Shown: positions 9,094 through 18,829, counted from the stretch's first letter. The stretch is DNA of 64,000 nt from an uncultured Roseibium sp. (GCF_947499295.1 NZ_CANMNP010000002.1:124001-188000); one strand, 5' to 3'. A program made the numbers and translations. Notes: generated by a model from the sequence alone, not told the origin.

Positions 9094-9753
9094 TCAATCA
9101 CTCGACACTTCCGCGGCCAGCCGGACGGGTTTGAAGCTCATCCTGTGATGAACTGTCGGGCCAAGTGCCTCAAGCGCTTCCTGATGCCTGGGCACTCCAT
9201 ATCCCTTGTGTTGGGCGAAGCCATATCCCGGAAACCGGTCCTCCAGCCGGACCATCATTCTGTCCCGTGTAACCTTGGCCACAATGGACGCGGCAGCGAC
9301 ACAAAGGCAGCGGCCGTCGCCCTTGATCAATGCCTGGCCCGGTTGCGATAGACCGGGTGGAATGTCTCTGCCGTCGATCAAGGCATAGCTGGGGCGTTTT
9401 GGCAATCCGTTGACGGCTCTCACCATTGCGGAAAGTGTCGCCGCGCGGATGTTGAGACGGTCAATCGTCGCCGGTGAGGCACTGGCCACACAAATCCAGG
9501 CGCTGGAAACGATGTCCAGATACAAGGCTTCGCGTTTGGCCTCGGAGAGCTTCTTGGAATCATCCAGCCCATCCGGCACGCGCTCGTAGTCAAGAATGAC
9601 AGCAGCAGTGACAACCGGCCCGGCCCATGGCCCGCGCCCGGCTTCGTCAACACCGCACAAAAGCCCGTCAAAATCCAAGGCGTACCTGCGCTCAAGAGAT
9701 AGGTCTGGGCGATCGGGAAAAGCCAGATCGAACAGGGAAGGCGTGCCAGTCAT
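9094..9753 (-). CDS. rnhB: Ribonuclease HII
   Basis: Degrades the RNA strand of RNA-DNA hybrids and nicks at single ribonucleotides. It has 219 residues. The catalytic motif GVDEAGRG (Asp36, Glu37) and the downstream SIVAKVTRDR and FAQHKGYG motifs, with a conserved Lys-His pair, are all present. ATG 9753 is chosen over an in-frame TTG at 9762, since GCAGG lies at proper distance. It is convergent with the atp operon and 37 bases downstream of the radical SAM gene on the same strand, so the two may be co-transcribed. Confidence 0.95.
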   Translation of the reverse strand: MTGTPSLFDLAFPDRPDLSLERRYALDFDGLLCGVDEAGRGPWAGPVVTAAVILDYERVPDGLDDSKKLSEAKREALYLDIVSSAWICVASASPATIDRLNIRAATLSAMVRAVNGLPKRPSYALIDGRDIPPGLSQPGQALIKGDGRCLCVAAASIVAKVTRDRMMVRLEDRFPGYGFAQHKGYGVPRHQEALEALGPTVHHRMSFKPVRLAAEVSSD

Positions 9754-9798
9754 GTCGATCAACCTGCCGTTTGCAAGAAATCACTTCAAGCCGGGACT

Positions 9799-10932
9799 TC
9801 AAAAGAGGTCCAGTTGCACACCACCTTTTTGAGGTTGGCGGAATTCATTCAGGTTCAGTTTCTTTCTGCGTAAGCTGAGGCCCAGACGTTTTGCAGCAAG
9901 CGAATAGCGTTTGGAGATCTGATCCGCATAGGGACCTCGACCTCTCATGCGTTCCCCCCATTTGGCGTCATAGTCTTTGCCGCCACGCATGGATCTGATG
10001 AGGTTCATGACGTGCCTGTATCGGTCAGGGCGATGCCTGAGCAGCCAGTCGCGGAACAGTTCGGAGACTTCAAGGGGCAACCGTAAAAGGACATAAGCAG
10101 CTTCCTGTGCACCGTGCTCGGCAGCTGCTTCCAATATGTTTTCAATCTCACTGTCGGTCAGAGCAGGGATAATGGGTGCCATCATGACCAGCGAGGGAAT
10201 GCCTGCTGCGTTCAGGGCCTTGATAGCACCAAGACGTTTGTGAGGTGCGGACGCGCGGGGCTCCATGGCACGGCACAACTTCTTGTCCAGGGTGGTGACG
10301 GAGAGCGCGACCTTGACCAGATTGCGTTCGGCCATCCGCGCGAGGATGTCGATGTCCCTGGTCACGAGTGCTGACTTTGTCACGATCGCGACCGGATGAG
10401 AACAGTTGTCGAGAACTTCCAGGATTTCCCGCATCAACTTGTATCCGCGTTCCAGCGGTTGATAGGGGTCGGTGTTCGTGCCGATGGCGATCACGCGCGG
10501 AATGTAGCCCGGTTTGGACAATTCCCGCTCCAGAAGCTGCGCCGCATTGGGTTTGGCGAAAAGGCGGGTTTCAAAGTCCAGCCCGGGAGACAGTCCCATA
10601 TAGGCGTGGCTTGGCCGCGCGAAACAGTAGACACAACCATGTTCGCAGCCGCGATAAGGGTTAATCGAACGGTCAAAGGAAAGATCGGGCGAAGAATTGC
10701 GCGTTATGATCGTCCGTGCACGCTCTTCTTGTACCTCGGTTTGCAATGGGGGCAGATCTTCAAGAGTGTCCCAGCCATCGTCAAAGCTTTCATAGGCTAG
10801 GGGTTCAAATCGGCCGGACTTGTTAAGTGCTGAGCCCCGGCCTCTTGTTCTATCCTCCTTCAACCGGGAAGCACTGTCTTCGGGAATGTCGGCCGTTTGC
10901 TGCGCTGCAGCGAATTGCGTAGGCGCGTTCAT
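9799..10932 (-). CDS. SPL-like radical SAM protein (PA0069 family)
   Basis: 377 residues. The radical SAM cluster motif CEHGCVYCFARPSH (Cys96, Cys100, Cys103) and the following HAYMGLSPGLDFETR segment place it among spore-photoproduct-lyase-like radical SAM proteins (Rv2578c/PA0069 type), whose substrate is unknown. It has the conserved GTNTDPYQPLE motif. The ATG at 10932 is 111 bases from the divergent glycosyltransferase. The N-terminal 75 residues are polar and less conserved. A role in DNA repair has been suggested only by analogy with photoproduct lyase; I would not assign one. Confidence 0.88.
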   Translation of the reverse strand: MNAPTQFAAAQQTADIPEDSASRLKEDRTRGRGSALNKSGRFEPLAYESFDDGWDTLEDLPPLQTEVQEERARTIITRNSSPDLSFDRSINPYRGCEHGCVYCFARPSHAYMGLSPGLDFETRLFAKPNAAQLLERELSKPGYIPRVIAIGTNTDPYQPLERGYKLMREILEVLDNCSHPVAIVTKSALVTRDIDILARMAERNLVKVALSVTTLDKKLCRAMEPRASAPHKRLGAIKALNAAGIPSLVMMAPIIPALTDSEIENILEAAAEHGAQEAAYVLLRLPLEVSELFRDWLLRHRPDRYRHVMNLIRSMRGGKDYDAKWGERMRGRGPYADQISKRYSLAAKRLGLSLRRKKLNLNEFRQPQKGGVQLDLF

Positions 10933-11043
10933 GATCGTTTCAGGCGAGTAAATGAGAACATAAGTAGAACATTAGCCAATTTCCGCGCGTTCTCAAGCCC
11001 ATTCACTCGCACTTTGAAAAAAAATCCTGTAGAACTTCGGGAC

Positions 11044-11736
11044 ATGATTAGCGTCATTATTCCGACATACAATTCCGAAACCGAGCTGGTCCATGCCCTC
11101 TCGGCGCTTGTGCCCGCAGCAGCGGAAGGCGTCGTGCGCGAAGTCGTGATCGTGGACGGTGGCTCATCGGACAATACCGGCAAGGTCGCGGACGCGGCCG
11201 GTTGCCACTGGGCGGTCTTGAAGAAATCAAAGGCTGAACGCCTCGCGTTGGGTGCTGAGATCGCCAAAAGAGGCGACTGGTTGCTGTTCTTGCAGCCTGA
11301 AACGCTACTTGAGAGCGGTTGGCACCATGAAGCACAGGCATTTGTCGAACGGGCAGCCCGCGCGCCAAACGGACCCCGGACGGCGGCCAGCTTTCGGCTG
11401 CGATACGAAGCCTTTGGGCCAGGTGCCCGTCTTGGGGAATCCGTCGCGGCGTTCCGTTCCCAGCTGCTTGGCATGCCTTACGGAAATCAAGGGCTGCTGA
11501 TCTCACGTCAGTTCTATCAAAAGCTCGGTGGTCACAGGCCTTTGCCGCAGCTGGAAGATCTCGACATAGCAAAGCGCATTGGCCGCGGCCGAATGGTGTT
11601 TCTGCGGGCAGCCGCGGTCACATCCGGCGAACCGCAGCGGGAGGGCCTCATTGCAGGCTTGCGCCAATCATTTGCCCGGTTCTGCGTTGGGATCCTGCGC
11701 ATTCCGGCAAGGGTCGCGATCAAACTCCACGGCTAA
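11044..11736 (+). CDS. Family 2 glycosyltransferase
   Basis: 230 residues. It begins ISVIIPTYNSETELVHAL, the N-terminal nucleotide-binding strand of GT-A family 2 enzymes, followed by VVIVDGGSSDNT (the first Asp of the nucleotide-sugar site) and a DWLLFLQPET segment in place of a canonical DxD. The C-terminal part has the QLEDLDIAKRIGR motif seen in the cytosolic TIGR04283-type transferases. ATG 11044 is chosen because the fold starts there; the in-frame extension back to 10897 is not family-like. Substrate unknown. No other polysaccharide genes are adjacent. Confidence 0.85.
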   Translation: MISVIIPTYNSETELVHALSALVPAAAEGVVREVVIVDGGSSDNTGKVADAAGCHWAVLKKSKAERLALGAEIAKRGDWLLFLQPETLLESGWHHEAQAFVERAARAPNGPRTAASFRLRYEAFGPGARLGESVAAFRSQLLGMPYGNQGLLISRQFYQKLGGHRPLPQLEDLDIAKRIGRGRMVFLRAAAVTSGEPQREGLIAGLRQSFARFCVGILRIPARVAIKLHG

Positions 11737-12161
11737 TGACAGGCAACGGCGAGCCAGGGAACGTCCCCTTATGATGGTGCACTCCGACATTGATCGGAGC
11801 CCCTAGAGCGGGACTGTCATCTGTGTTGCAGCAGCTCACAAACCGTCTGGGTTTCCCTTGCCTTTGCACCTTGTATGCAATCCAGATTGCGAGGGATCTG
11901 AGCGCATAGTTTCTTGGGACCGTGCCCGAGGACGTATACTTATAATTGAAGAGTGGCCGATGCCCGCTTCTGGTATAACTGCCGGGGTTGATCCATCTGC
12001 CGCGTCAGGCGGCTACGCGGACATAACTGCCGTTGCTAATCCGCAATTACGCAGATAAAATGCGTGCATGATTGCCTGAGTATTTCCACGCAAACCGCTC
12101 TTTGGTTTTACAGCGCGCCGCCTCATAGGGCGCAACAATTACTCATGCAAAAAGAAAAATC
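11737..12161. other. 425-base gap without a recognised gene
   Basis: I find no gene or tRNA here. A possible 67-codon frame (11858-12058) has no ribosome site or recognisable family. The segment contains the word ATAACTGCC twice about 60 bases apart (near 11980 and 12020) and lower GC towards the VOC gene. Confidence 0.4.
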
Positions 12162-12530
12162 ATGATTAGCTACATCACTCTTGGGTCAAATGACCTTGCT
12201 GCTTCCGCAACTTTTTTCGATGCGTTGTTCTGCGCAATAAACGGTACACGCGCCTTTAGCCTAGACAACATGATCGGCTATAGCTTTGGGCCTGAAAAAC
12301 CCAAAATAGTAGTGACCACGCCCTACAATGGCGAAACTGCGTCTCACGGAAATGGTGCCATGGTTGCGCTCGCAGCAAAGGATCAAGATCAAGTCGATGC
12401 CGTTCATGCTCTGGCAATTGAACTCGGCGCAACCGATGAAGGAGCCCCGGGTCATCGAGGCAAGAACTTTTACGGTGGTTATTTTCGTGACCCAGACGGA
12501 AATAAGTTCAACATTAGCTTGACGGTCTGA
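12162..12530 (+). CDS. VOC (glyoxalase/bleomycin resistance-like) family protein
   Basis: 122 residues with the paired beta-alpha-beta-beta-beta layout of the vicinal oxygen chelate fold. It starts MISYITLGSNDLAASATFFDAL and ends YGGYFRDPDGNKFNI, the usual last strand with DPDGN. Such proteins are metal-dependent lyases, dioxygenases or resistance proteins; the substrate cannot be told. The ATG follows AAAGAAAAATC, a weak ribosome site. The base composition is somewhat more AT-rich than its neighbours, which could reflect transfer but is weak evidence. Confidence 0.85.
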   Translation: MISYITLGSNDLAASATFFDALFCAINGTRAFSLDNMIGYSFGPEKPKIVVTTPYNGETASHGNGAMVALAAKDQDQVDAVHALAIELGATDEGAPGHRGKNFYGGYFRDPDGNKFNISLTV

Positions 12531-12552
12531 CTGTCTTCAGCGCTATGGACCA

Positions 12553-12580
12553 TGAGAGGCAACTCAAAGGGTGCCTCTCA
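12553..12580 (+). terminator. Hairpin downstream of the VOC gene
   Basis: TGAGAGGCA, 10-base loop, TGCCTCTCA: a perfect 9-bp stem starting 22 bases after the VOC stop. It lacks a T-run, so it may be a weak terminator or mRNA-end stabiliser. The rest of 12581-12782 holds nothing I recognise. Confidence 0.4.
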
Positions 12581-12782
12581 GGGTCACTCTGGGCTCAAAC
12601 CCGCCATTCGCTGCAGTTGGGGGCTGTCAGGTTGCAATGCGCCCCCGGAACGGGCCCTAACTGTTTCGCTCTCACCTGCCGAAAACAATCGCTCTCTGCG
12701 ATTGGGTCAAACGGTCTGGCCGCGGGCGAAGGCAACCCTGATCGTAACTTGTTCAACGATCATTTCATTCTACTTGTGTCTC

Positions 12783-14000
12783 CTATCGTGCCCAGGTGTA
12801 GACCGGAAACCGGCGCTCTCCCGCCAGGATCAGAATGGCAACCCCGAACACCAAGGACGGGATCAGAGAGATTTCCAGCCAACCAACTTGTTCAGCGAAC
12901 CAGCCACCGATCATAGGCAGCGGGAATGCGATGCCGTAGCCGATGAGAGTCATTCCTGCAGACAGCTGTGTCACAGCTCTTCCTTTTGCAATGACGGCTG
13001 GCAGCGATACCAACAGAATGAGTTCTACCGATGCTGCGAACCCGGTGAGCAGGGCACCCAACCAAGAAGCCCATCCGGAGAAGAAGGTAAATAGAGCAAG
13101 CCCGAGCACGGCCAATCCCGCAGATGCCGCTATGGGCATTCGCCTGCCAATCCAGCCTGGCGCTGCCAACACTGCGAACGAAGCCATCAATGGGGTCGCG
13201 TTGTAGAGCAACAGTAACCAGGCAAGTGCATCACGCTCACCTCGTGCATCCAGTATCACGCCGATATAGGAGTTGATGACATAGAATAGGACAATCGATC
13301 CGGCCAGGAGCAGCCCAAATTGCCAAACGCACGCGTCGTTCCAGTTTGGCAGTGATGCAGTCGATGCCGGATCCCGCGTACCGACTTCGGGTGCATCATT
13401 GGTTTCTTTGGGCGCACGCACGAACGTCGCGGCCAACGATATGAGCAAGATGGGAACAGACCACAGGAACAACGCCATGCGCCAGTCTTCGCCGGCCAGT
13501 GGCAGCACCAAAGGCAAGGTCAATCCTGCACCAGACACTTCCCCAACCATCATACCGTTCAGATATACGGCGTTTCCGAGTGCAATGTGTCGAGGCGTCC
13601 AAACCCTGGTCGCCGCGGGTAAAGCAGTCTGGAACAGGGCAACGCCAAATCCCATAAGAACAGAAACCGAAAAAAGCATCAGACTCGAAGGCGCATATCC
13701 GCGCGCGGTGGAGGCCACCGCCATCAGCAAAACACCAAAAGCAATTGCAGCTTTCAAACCGAAGCGTCCGATTAGGAAAGTCGCGGGGATCGCGCCAAAG
13801 GCAATGGCGACCACAGGCAACATGGTCAAAGCTCCGATCCCCATAGCTTCCAGCCCATAGGATTCCGCAATGCGGGTTGCCAATGGAGGAGTGGCCAAAA
13901 CCGGTACACGCAGTGTCCAGCCGACGAGCCACAAGATAGCCAGTGTGAAAATCGGAAGTGTATGAAGGCGCCGGCGCAAATTTTGCTCCTCTGGTGGCAA
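12783..14000 (-). CDS. MFS transporter, CynX/NimT-like
   Basis: 405 residues with twelve hydrophobic segments typical of the major facilitator superfamily. The first segment (TLPIFTLAILWLVGWTLRVP) is followed by LATRIAESYGLEAMGIGALTMLP, resembling CynX/NimT-type anion or nitroimidazole exporters. Start is TTG 14000, the only start-like codon before the first helix. It is divergent from the LysR gene, whose product probably controls it. Substrate unknown. Confidence 0.85.
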   Translation of the reverse strand: MPPEEQNLRRRLHTLPIFTLAILWLVGWTLRVPVLATPPLATRIAESYGLEAMGIGALTMLPVVAIAFGAIPATFLIGRFGLKAAIAFGVLLMAVASTARGYAPSSLMLFSVSVLMGFGVALFQTALPAATRVWTPRHIALGNAVYLNGMMVGEVSGAGLTLPLVLPLAGEDWRMALFLWSVPILLISLAATFVRAPKETNDAPEVGTRDPASTASLPNWNDACVWQFGLLLAGSIVLFYVINSYIGVILDARGERDALAWLLLLYNATPLMASFAVLAAPGWIGRRMPIAASAGLAVLGLALFTFFSGWASWLGALLTGFAASVELILLVSLPAVIAKGRAVTQLSAGMTLIGYGIAFPLPMIGGWFAEQVGWLEISLIPSLVFGVAILILAGERRFPVYTWAR

Positions 14001-14092
14001 TTCAAGAGCGTGGGTCGGCTGAATATATAATTTCTAATAATTTTCAGTAGATGTGTTATTTTGAAATCTGATATCTAATTTTTGGAAAGCAA
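14001..14092. promoter_or_regulatory. AT-rich divergent control region between MFS and LysR genes
   Basis: A 92-base spacer rich in A and T (about 14020-14085) between oppositely oriented genes, with short T-rich/A-rich dyads such as the ATTTCTAATAATT area. LysR regulators usually bind T-N11-A dyads in such spacers, which makes this the likely operator, but no single site is decisive by eye. Confidence 0.5.
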
Positions 14093-15004
14093 ATGAATCG
14101 ATTTGCCGAGATTGAAGCATTTGTGGCCGTTGTCGAGACTGGCTCGTTTTCAGCTGCGGCTGAACGCCAAGGTGTGGCGATTTCAGCAGTCAGCCGCAGG
14201 GTTGACGAAATGGAAGCACGCCTTGGCGTCAGACTTACACTCCGCTCGACGCGTGGAGTAAAGGCCACCGAAAGAGGCCGGGAATATTACGCTCACTGTC
14301 TGCGGCTCTTATCTGATCTGAACGAAGCAGACAGCGCGATTTCCGGTCAAGACAGACCGATAAAAGGTCTCATACGCGTCGCTTGCCCACCCGCATTCGG
14401 TCTGCGCTATCTGGCACCACTCGCCAACCAATTCGCAGCGTCGAATCCCGAGATTCATTTCGACATGGAATTAAGTGATCGGCCCGTCGACCTGATCGAA
14501 GGGGGATTTGATTTTGCAATACGTCTCGGGCATTTGGATGATCCGGCGCTGACCTCGGAACCCCTTTTTTCTGTCCACTATGTCGTCGCAGCCAGCCCGG
14601 CCTTTTGGGATCAGTATGGCCGCCCAGGTACACCAGAAGATCTGACTGGTTTTCCGGCGCTCGCGTATCGTGTTGGACCGGATCCCGCGCGCTGGCGATT
14701 TTCGCGCCCGAACGGTCAAAAACTGGACGTGCAACTGTCACCGCGCATTGTCACCAATAATGGTACGGTCTTGGTTGACGCGGCTAAAGCAGGTCTGGGC
14801 GTTTGTCTGGAGCCCAGTTTCGTTTGTAACGATGCAATTCTAGAGGGCACTTTGGAGACAGTGCTGAACGATCACCGCACATATGGACGAGACGCAAAAC
14901 TGGTTCGGCCGGCTGCCCGGCCGCTGTCTCGGCGAGCCGAAGAGTTCGTAGATACTCTTCGAGGCGCATTCGCGACAACAGCCCCATGGGAGATCAAGGA
15001 CTAG
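14093..15004 (+). CDS. LysR-family transcriptional regulator
   Basis: 303 residues. The N-terminal winged helix-turn-helix is clear: FAEIEAFVAVVETGSFSAAA followed by ISAVSRRVDEMEARLGVRL (residues 4-48). The rest is a periplasmic-binding-like effector domain with GLIRVACPPAFGLRYL at its start. The ATG lies in an AT-rich spacer shared with the divergent MFS gene, the classical arrangement of a LysR regulator and its target. Inducer unknown. Confidence 0.93.
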   Translation: MNRFAEIEAFVAVVETGSFSAAAERQGVAISAVSRRVDEMEARLGVRLTLRSTRGVKATERGREYYAHCLRLLSDLNEADSAISGQDRPIKGLIRVACPPAFGLRYLAPLANQFAASNPEIHFDMELSDRPVDLIEGGFDFAIRLGHLDDPALTSEPLFSVHYVVAASPAFWDQYGRPGTPEDLTGFPALAYRVGPDPARWRFSRPNGQKLDVQLSPRIVTNNGTVLVDAAKAGLGVCLEPSFVCNDAILEGTLETVLNDHRTYGRDAKLVRPAARPLSRRAEEFVDTLRGAFATTAPWEIKD

Positions 15005-15304
15005 AAATTCTCCTGCTGCTTCATCAATCGGCCTGACGTGTATTGCGGACATTTGCCTGGAACGCAGCATCGGACACTCTGGGCTCTAAGACGCCGGCCG
15101 ACCAAACGGACCAAGCCGCAGTGTTTTGGGCGCAAAGCAGACATTGAAGTTCGGTATGTCTGTACGATTGAAGCTCTACAAACGAGCGCTGAGAATGAGA
15201 CGGCCTTCTCCGACGCCGAATGGCGGTTAGAAGCGCCAATTCTTCCTCGCCTTCGTCAAGCCTGTTGCCATCCTGCTTTGGCAACGCGCTAGAGAGGCTG
15301 CAGC
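15005..15304. other. 300-base gap without a recognised gene
   Basis: It lies between the convergent LysR and yqjG genes. Short open frames exist on both strands, but none has a ribosome site or family resemblance. The words GCGGACATT and GCAGACATTG recur (near 15045 and 15140), suggesting old degenerated sequence rather than a functional unit. Confidence 0.4.
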
Positions 15305-16273
15305 CTAGGCTGCCTCAAGCGGCTCTGAAAAGTCGACAATCGGTCCAAGCGGCACGATGCCGTTCGGATTTCGCAGCTCGCTTTTTGAGTGATAGCCTCG
15401 CCTGTAAATGTCGAGCTTTACCGTGTCGGCGACGCCTGGAAGGGCAAAGAACCGGCGGGCATAGGCCCACAGATGCGGGTAGTCGATCAGCCTGCGTTTA
15501 TTGCATTTGAAGGCGCTCCAATAAGCGGTATCAAACCGCGCCAGTGTCGGAAAAAGACGAATGTCGGCCTCCGTGATGCTCTCCCCAGTCAACCAGGAAC
15601 GTGTCTCAAGCACGCTTTCGATCCGGTCCAGCGCTTCGAAGACCTCGGTAACGGCTTCATCGTAAGCTGTTTGTGAGCGCGCAAAGCCTGCACGATAAAC
15701 GCCATTGTTGAGTTCCGGATAGATGAAGGCATTCCAGTCGTCGATGTCGTTCTGCAGCTCGCTTGGGAAATAGTCGGCCGGGTTTTCGGCAATGCCCTGG
15801 AAGGCACTGTTGAGCATGCGGATGATTTCAGCCGACTCGTTGCTCACCAGAGTATCGGTTCTGGTGTCCCACAGAACGGGCACTGTGACCCGCCCTGTAT
15901 AGTCAGAGGTGCCTTTCGCATAGATCTGGTGCAGGGCCGCAGCGCCAGCGAGGGTATCGGTATAGCCGTTTTTCGGGTCAAACACCCAACCATCTTCTGT
16001 GCGTTTCGGCGCAAGGACAGATATTCCAATGTGATCCTGAAGACCCTTCACCGCACGCATCAACAACGTGCGGTGCGCCCAGGGGCAGTTCCAGGCAACG
16101 TAGAGATGGTAACGGCCACTTTCAGCGCGGTATCCAGCTTTCCCCGTTGCGCCTGCGGAGCCGTCTGGTGTGACCCAATTCCGGATCTGTGCTTTCGATC
16201 TTTCGAAGCGATCGCCATCAACGCTGTCTCCTGTTGCATCGGAAACCCAGTTGCCATCGACGAGCATACCCAT
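15305..16273 (-). CDS. yqjG: Glutathionyl-hydroquinone reductase (omega/xi-class GST)
   Basis: 322 residues, the size of YqjG/ECM4/PcpF enzymes, which reduce glutathionyl-hydroquinones using glutathione. The catalytic cysteine is Cys63 in WNCPWAHRT, the hallmark of the xi class. The interface motif SNESAEIIRML and the C-terminal helical domain with LTEADIRLFPTL-like sequence (ITEADIRLFPTLARFD) are present. The ATG at 16273 follows AAGGAGAAAAGA. It is downstream of moaB and a GNAT gene on the same strand, 42 bases after the latter, so co-transcription is possible. Confidence 0.93.
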   Translation of the reverse strand: MGMLVDGNWVSDATGDSVDGDRFERSKAQIRNWVTPDGSAGATGKAGYRAESGRYHLYVAWNCPWAHRTLLMRAVKGLQDHIGISVLAPKRTEDGWVFDPKNGYTDTLAGAAALHQIYAKGTSDYTGRVTVPVLWDTRTDTLVSNESAEIIRMLNSAFQGIAENPADYFPSELQNDIDDWNAFIYPELNNGVYRAGFARSQTAYDEAVTEVFEALDRIESVLETRSWLTGESITEADIRLFPTLARFDTAYWSAFKCNKRRLIDYPHLWAYARRFFALPGVADTVKLDIYRRGYHSKSELRNPNGIVPLGPIVDFSEPLEAA

Positions 16274-16315
16274 TCTTTTCTCCTTTCCGGCTGAATTAGG
16301 CCGTTTCTGCCGAAG

Positions 16316-16816
16316 TTACAGAGGACAGGTCATGCGGATGGATGGAAATTCGACGTTCCCGGGCAGGAGAACGAGAAATCGTTCGATGCTATTGAAGCCG
16401 CAGGCGCGGTAAAAACTCTCGCCATTCAGCGTCGAATAGCAATTAAACTCTGAAAGGCCGCCAGATTTCGCGTCCTCGAAGCAACGTTGCATCAACAAAC
16501 GCCCAATTCCCCGGCTGGTAAATTCTGGATCTGTGCCGAAATGGCGAATGTTACCGTTGTTTTCCGTCTCGTCGAGCCCTGTCGGGGATGCCTTTGTCCA
16601 GCCTCCTGCGCCGACCAGCTGGCCGTCTTCAGTTTCCGCCAGATAATAGCTGCCGGAGGTCAGGAGCTCCGGTCTTGAACGCGTGATCAATGGCAGAGCC
16701 TTGGCAAGTGTTGCTGCATCGTAAGCACTCTTGAGCAGCGCTGTGTAGCTTTTGAGGAGCAATGCCGAAACAGCGCGCTCATCGTCCAGGACTGCTGATC
16801 GAATGAGAAACGGCAA
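16316..16816 (-). CDS. GNAT-family N-acetyltransferase
   Basis: 166 residues. The acetyl-CoA binding loop is in EFTSRGIGRLLMQRCFEDA (motif A), preceded by the beta strand NIRHFGTDPEF. The C-terminal strand with GESFYRACGFNSIERF matches motif B. The start is TTG 16816, with GGAGG eight bases upstream inside the end of moaB; the two genes are only three bases apart, so translation is likely coupled. Acceptor substrate unknown. Confidence 0.88.
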   Translation of the reverse strand: MPFLIRSAVLDDERAVSALLLKSYTALLKSAYDAATLAKALPLITRSRPELLTSGSYYLAETEDGQLVGAGGWTKASPTGLDETENNGNIRHFGTDPEFTSRGIGRLLMQRCFEDAKSGGLSEFNCYSTLNGESFYRACGFNSIERFLVLLPGNVEFPSIRMTCPL

Positions 16817-16819
16817 TTC

Positions 16820-17377
16820 TCAAGCCTCCTGGAGTTTGCCGCGTTTCAAGTGTTCATCGAGCCGCGGCATGATTTCAACGAAGTTGCACGGCATGTGGCG
16901 ATAGTCGAGCTGCCACTTCAAAATTCCGTCCCACGCATCCTTGCAGGCCCCTGTCGATCCGGGGAGCACGAAAATGTACGTTGCGCCGGCCACTCCGCCT
17001 GTTGCCCGGGACTGGATAGTCGACGTTCCAATCTTGTCATAGGAAATGCGATGGAACACTTCGGAAAAACCGTCCATGCGCTTTTCAAACAGCGGCTCCA
17101 TGGCCTCAGGTGTTACGTCCCGGCCGGTGAAACCGGTCCCACCTGTAGAGACAATGACGTCAACTCCCTTGTCCGCAATCCAGGCTCTTGCGATCTCTTG
17201 AATGGCCGGAACGTCGTCCTTGACGATCTTGCGGTCTGCCAGGGTATGGCCAGCGCTTTTGATCCGGTCTGCAAGCGTTTTGCCCGACTTGTCTTCATCC
17301 AATGAACGTGTGTCGGACACCGTCAGAACGGCAATATTGAGCGGAATGAACGGGCGGCTTTCATCGAGACGTGACAT
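16820..17377 (-). CDS. moaB: Molybdenum cofactor biosynthesis protein B
   Basis: 185 residues of the MoaB/MogA fold, which adenylylates molybdopterin before metal insertion. The signature [21 protein letters not shown] is present, as is the [26 protein letters not shown] nucleotide/pterin-binding region (two parts, around residues 125-150). The start [25 protein letters not shown] is typical of proteobacterial MoaB. It heads a reverse-strand run moaB-GNAT-yqjG; there are no other moa genes here. Confidence 0.94.
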   Translation of the reverse strand: MSRLDESRPFIPLNIAVLTVSDTRSLDEDKSGKTLADRIKSAGHTLADRKIVKDDVPAIQEIARAWIADKGVDVIVSTGGTGFTGRDVTPEAMEPLFEKRMDGFSEVFHRISYDKIGTSTIQSRATGGVAGATYIFVLPGSTGACKDAWDGILKWQLDYRHMPCNFVEIMPRLDEHLKRGKLQEA

Positions 17378-17564
17378 GAATAACTCCTTTGCATCAACAC
17401 TTAGGCACTCAGGACCCTCGGGTCCAGCTCAGCCGTATTTGCGTGGTTTGGAAGATTGTTTACGCAATAAAATTACAAAAAATAAAAAGATTGAGACACT
17501 TGCAAAATATATAGGTCAGTATTATTGACTTAATTTGTCTCTTTTGAAAGCCAGTGAGCCCGCC

Positions 17565-18791
17565 ATGACCACCTGGGAAAGTCTTTACGCCAAGCGTGCC
17601 AGTCGAATGCGCGCGTCGGAAATTCGCGAACTGCTGAAGTTGCTGGACCGCCCGGATGTGATTTCATTTGCAGGCGGTATTCCCGACCCCGAGCTGTTTC
17701 CCACAGAGAGTTTCCAGAAAGCCTATGAGGAGATCCTGGGCGGTCCGGAGGCATCCAGGGCGCTTCAATACGGAGTGAGCGAAGGCAGCTTGCGCTTGAG
17801 AATGTGGATTGTCGCCCACATGCGCGAACTCGGTGTGGAATGCGCACCTGAAAACATTCTGATCACCTCTGGATCGCAACAGGCACTGGACTATCTCGGC
17901 AAGCTGTTTTTGTCCCCGGGGGACACTGCACTTGTCCAATGGCCAACCTATCTCGGCGCGGTTCAGGCCTTCAACGCATATGAGTTGCAATTCGACCGGC
18001 TGGATCCTGGAACCAACCGTGCCGCGGAAGACTACACAAGAAAGGCTGATGAATTCGGTGGGCAGGTCAAGTTCGCATATCTGTCTCCCGATTTCGCCAA
18101 TCCAACGGGTTTGACTGTTGGCCTTGAAGACCGGCGCCGCATTTTGGCTTTGGCTGAGAAATTATCCTGCGCAGTTGTCGAAGACGCTCCTTATGAAAGT
18201 CTGCGATATGACGGTGAAGCCGTTGAGCCGATGCTGGCTCTGGATTGTCAAAACTCCGGCGGTATCGAGAACAGCCGGACGCTTTATTGTGGCAGCTTCT
18301 CCAAATCCCTGTCCCCAGGTCTGAGGCTTGGCTGGATCTGTGCGGCCTCTGAAGTGATTTCCAGGCTTGTGTTGATCAAGCAGGCAAGCGATCTCAACAC
18401 GCCCGTTCTCAACCAGGATGCCATGGCACGCGTTGCTGAACGCGACTTCGCCACCCACACGGCCCGAACAAATCGGATCTACCGGGCGCGGCGCGATGCC
18501 ATGCTGGAAGCATTGGAAAAGCACATGCCGGCGGAGTGCCGTTGGGCCAGACCGGAAGGCGGCATGTTCATCTGGGTGGAATTGCCGACTGCGTGTGATG
18601 CTGCCGAACTGCTGCAGAGCTCTGTTGAAAAGGCCAAAGTCGCCTTTGTTCCCGGAAGAGCGTTCCATCCCGATGGAAGCGGTGCCAACACGATGCGGCT
18701 GAGTTTTTCCTGCGCTGATGAACGGAAAATTGAAGAAGGTGTTTCGCGATTGGCCCGCTTGATTGCTGAAACTGTCACGTCCAGGCTGTAG
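17565..18791 (+). CDS. PLP-dependent aminotransferase (class I/II, LysN/2-aminoadipate type)
   Basis: 408 residues. The fold-type I features are all visible: SFAGGIPDPELFP near the N-terminus, ITSGSQQALDYL cofactor contact, SPDFANPTG substrate/PLP asparagine, DAPYESLRY aspartate/tyrosine, and the PLP lysine Lys247 in YCGSFSKSLSPGLRLGW. It resembles the catalytic domain of MocR-type proteins but lacks their DNA-binding domain. ATG 17565 is preferred over an in-frame TTG at 17535. The 187-base upstream gap contains an AT-rich stretch (17460-17530) suitable for a promoter. The amino donor is unknown. Confidence 0.9.
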   Translation: MTTWESLYAKRASRMRASEIRELLKLLDRPDVISFAGGIPDPELFPTESFQKAYEEILGGPEASRALQYGVSEGSLRLRMWIVAHMRELGVECAPENILITSGSQQALDYLGKLFLSPGDTALVQWPTYLGAVQAFNAYELQFDRLDPGTNRAAEDYTRKADEFGGQVKFAYLSPDFANPTGLTVGLEDRRRILALAEKLSCAVVEDAPYESLRYDGEAVEPMLALDCQNSGGIENSRTLYCGSFSKSLSPGLRLGWICAASEVISRLVLIKQASDLNTPVLNQDAMARVAERDFATHTARTNRIYRARRDAMLEALEKHMPAECRWARPEGGMFIWVELPTACDAAELLQSSVEKAKVAFVPGRAFHPDGSGANTMRLSFSCADERKIEEGVSRLARLIAETVTSRL

Positions 18792-18829
18792 TTAGATCTG
18801 AAAAGAAGCAGCAGATTGGTGCGTTGCAG

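Noticed and set aside
12552..13094. A 180-codon plus-strand frame after the VOC gene
   Set aside because: More than half of it is antisense to the MFS gene, and its composition is not protein-like.
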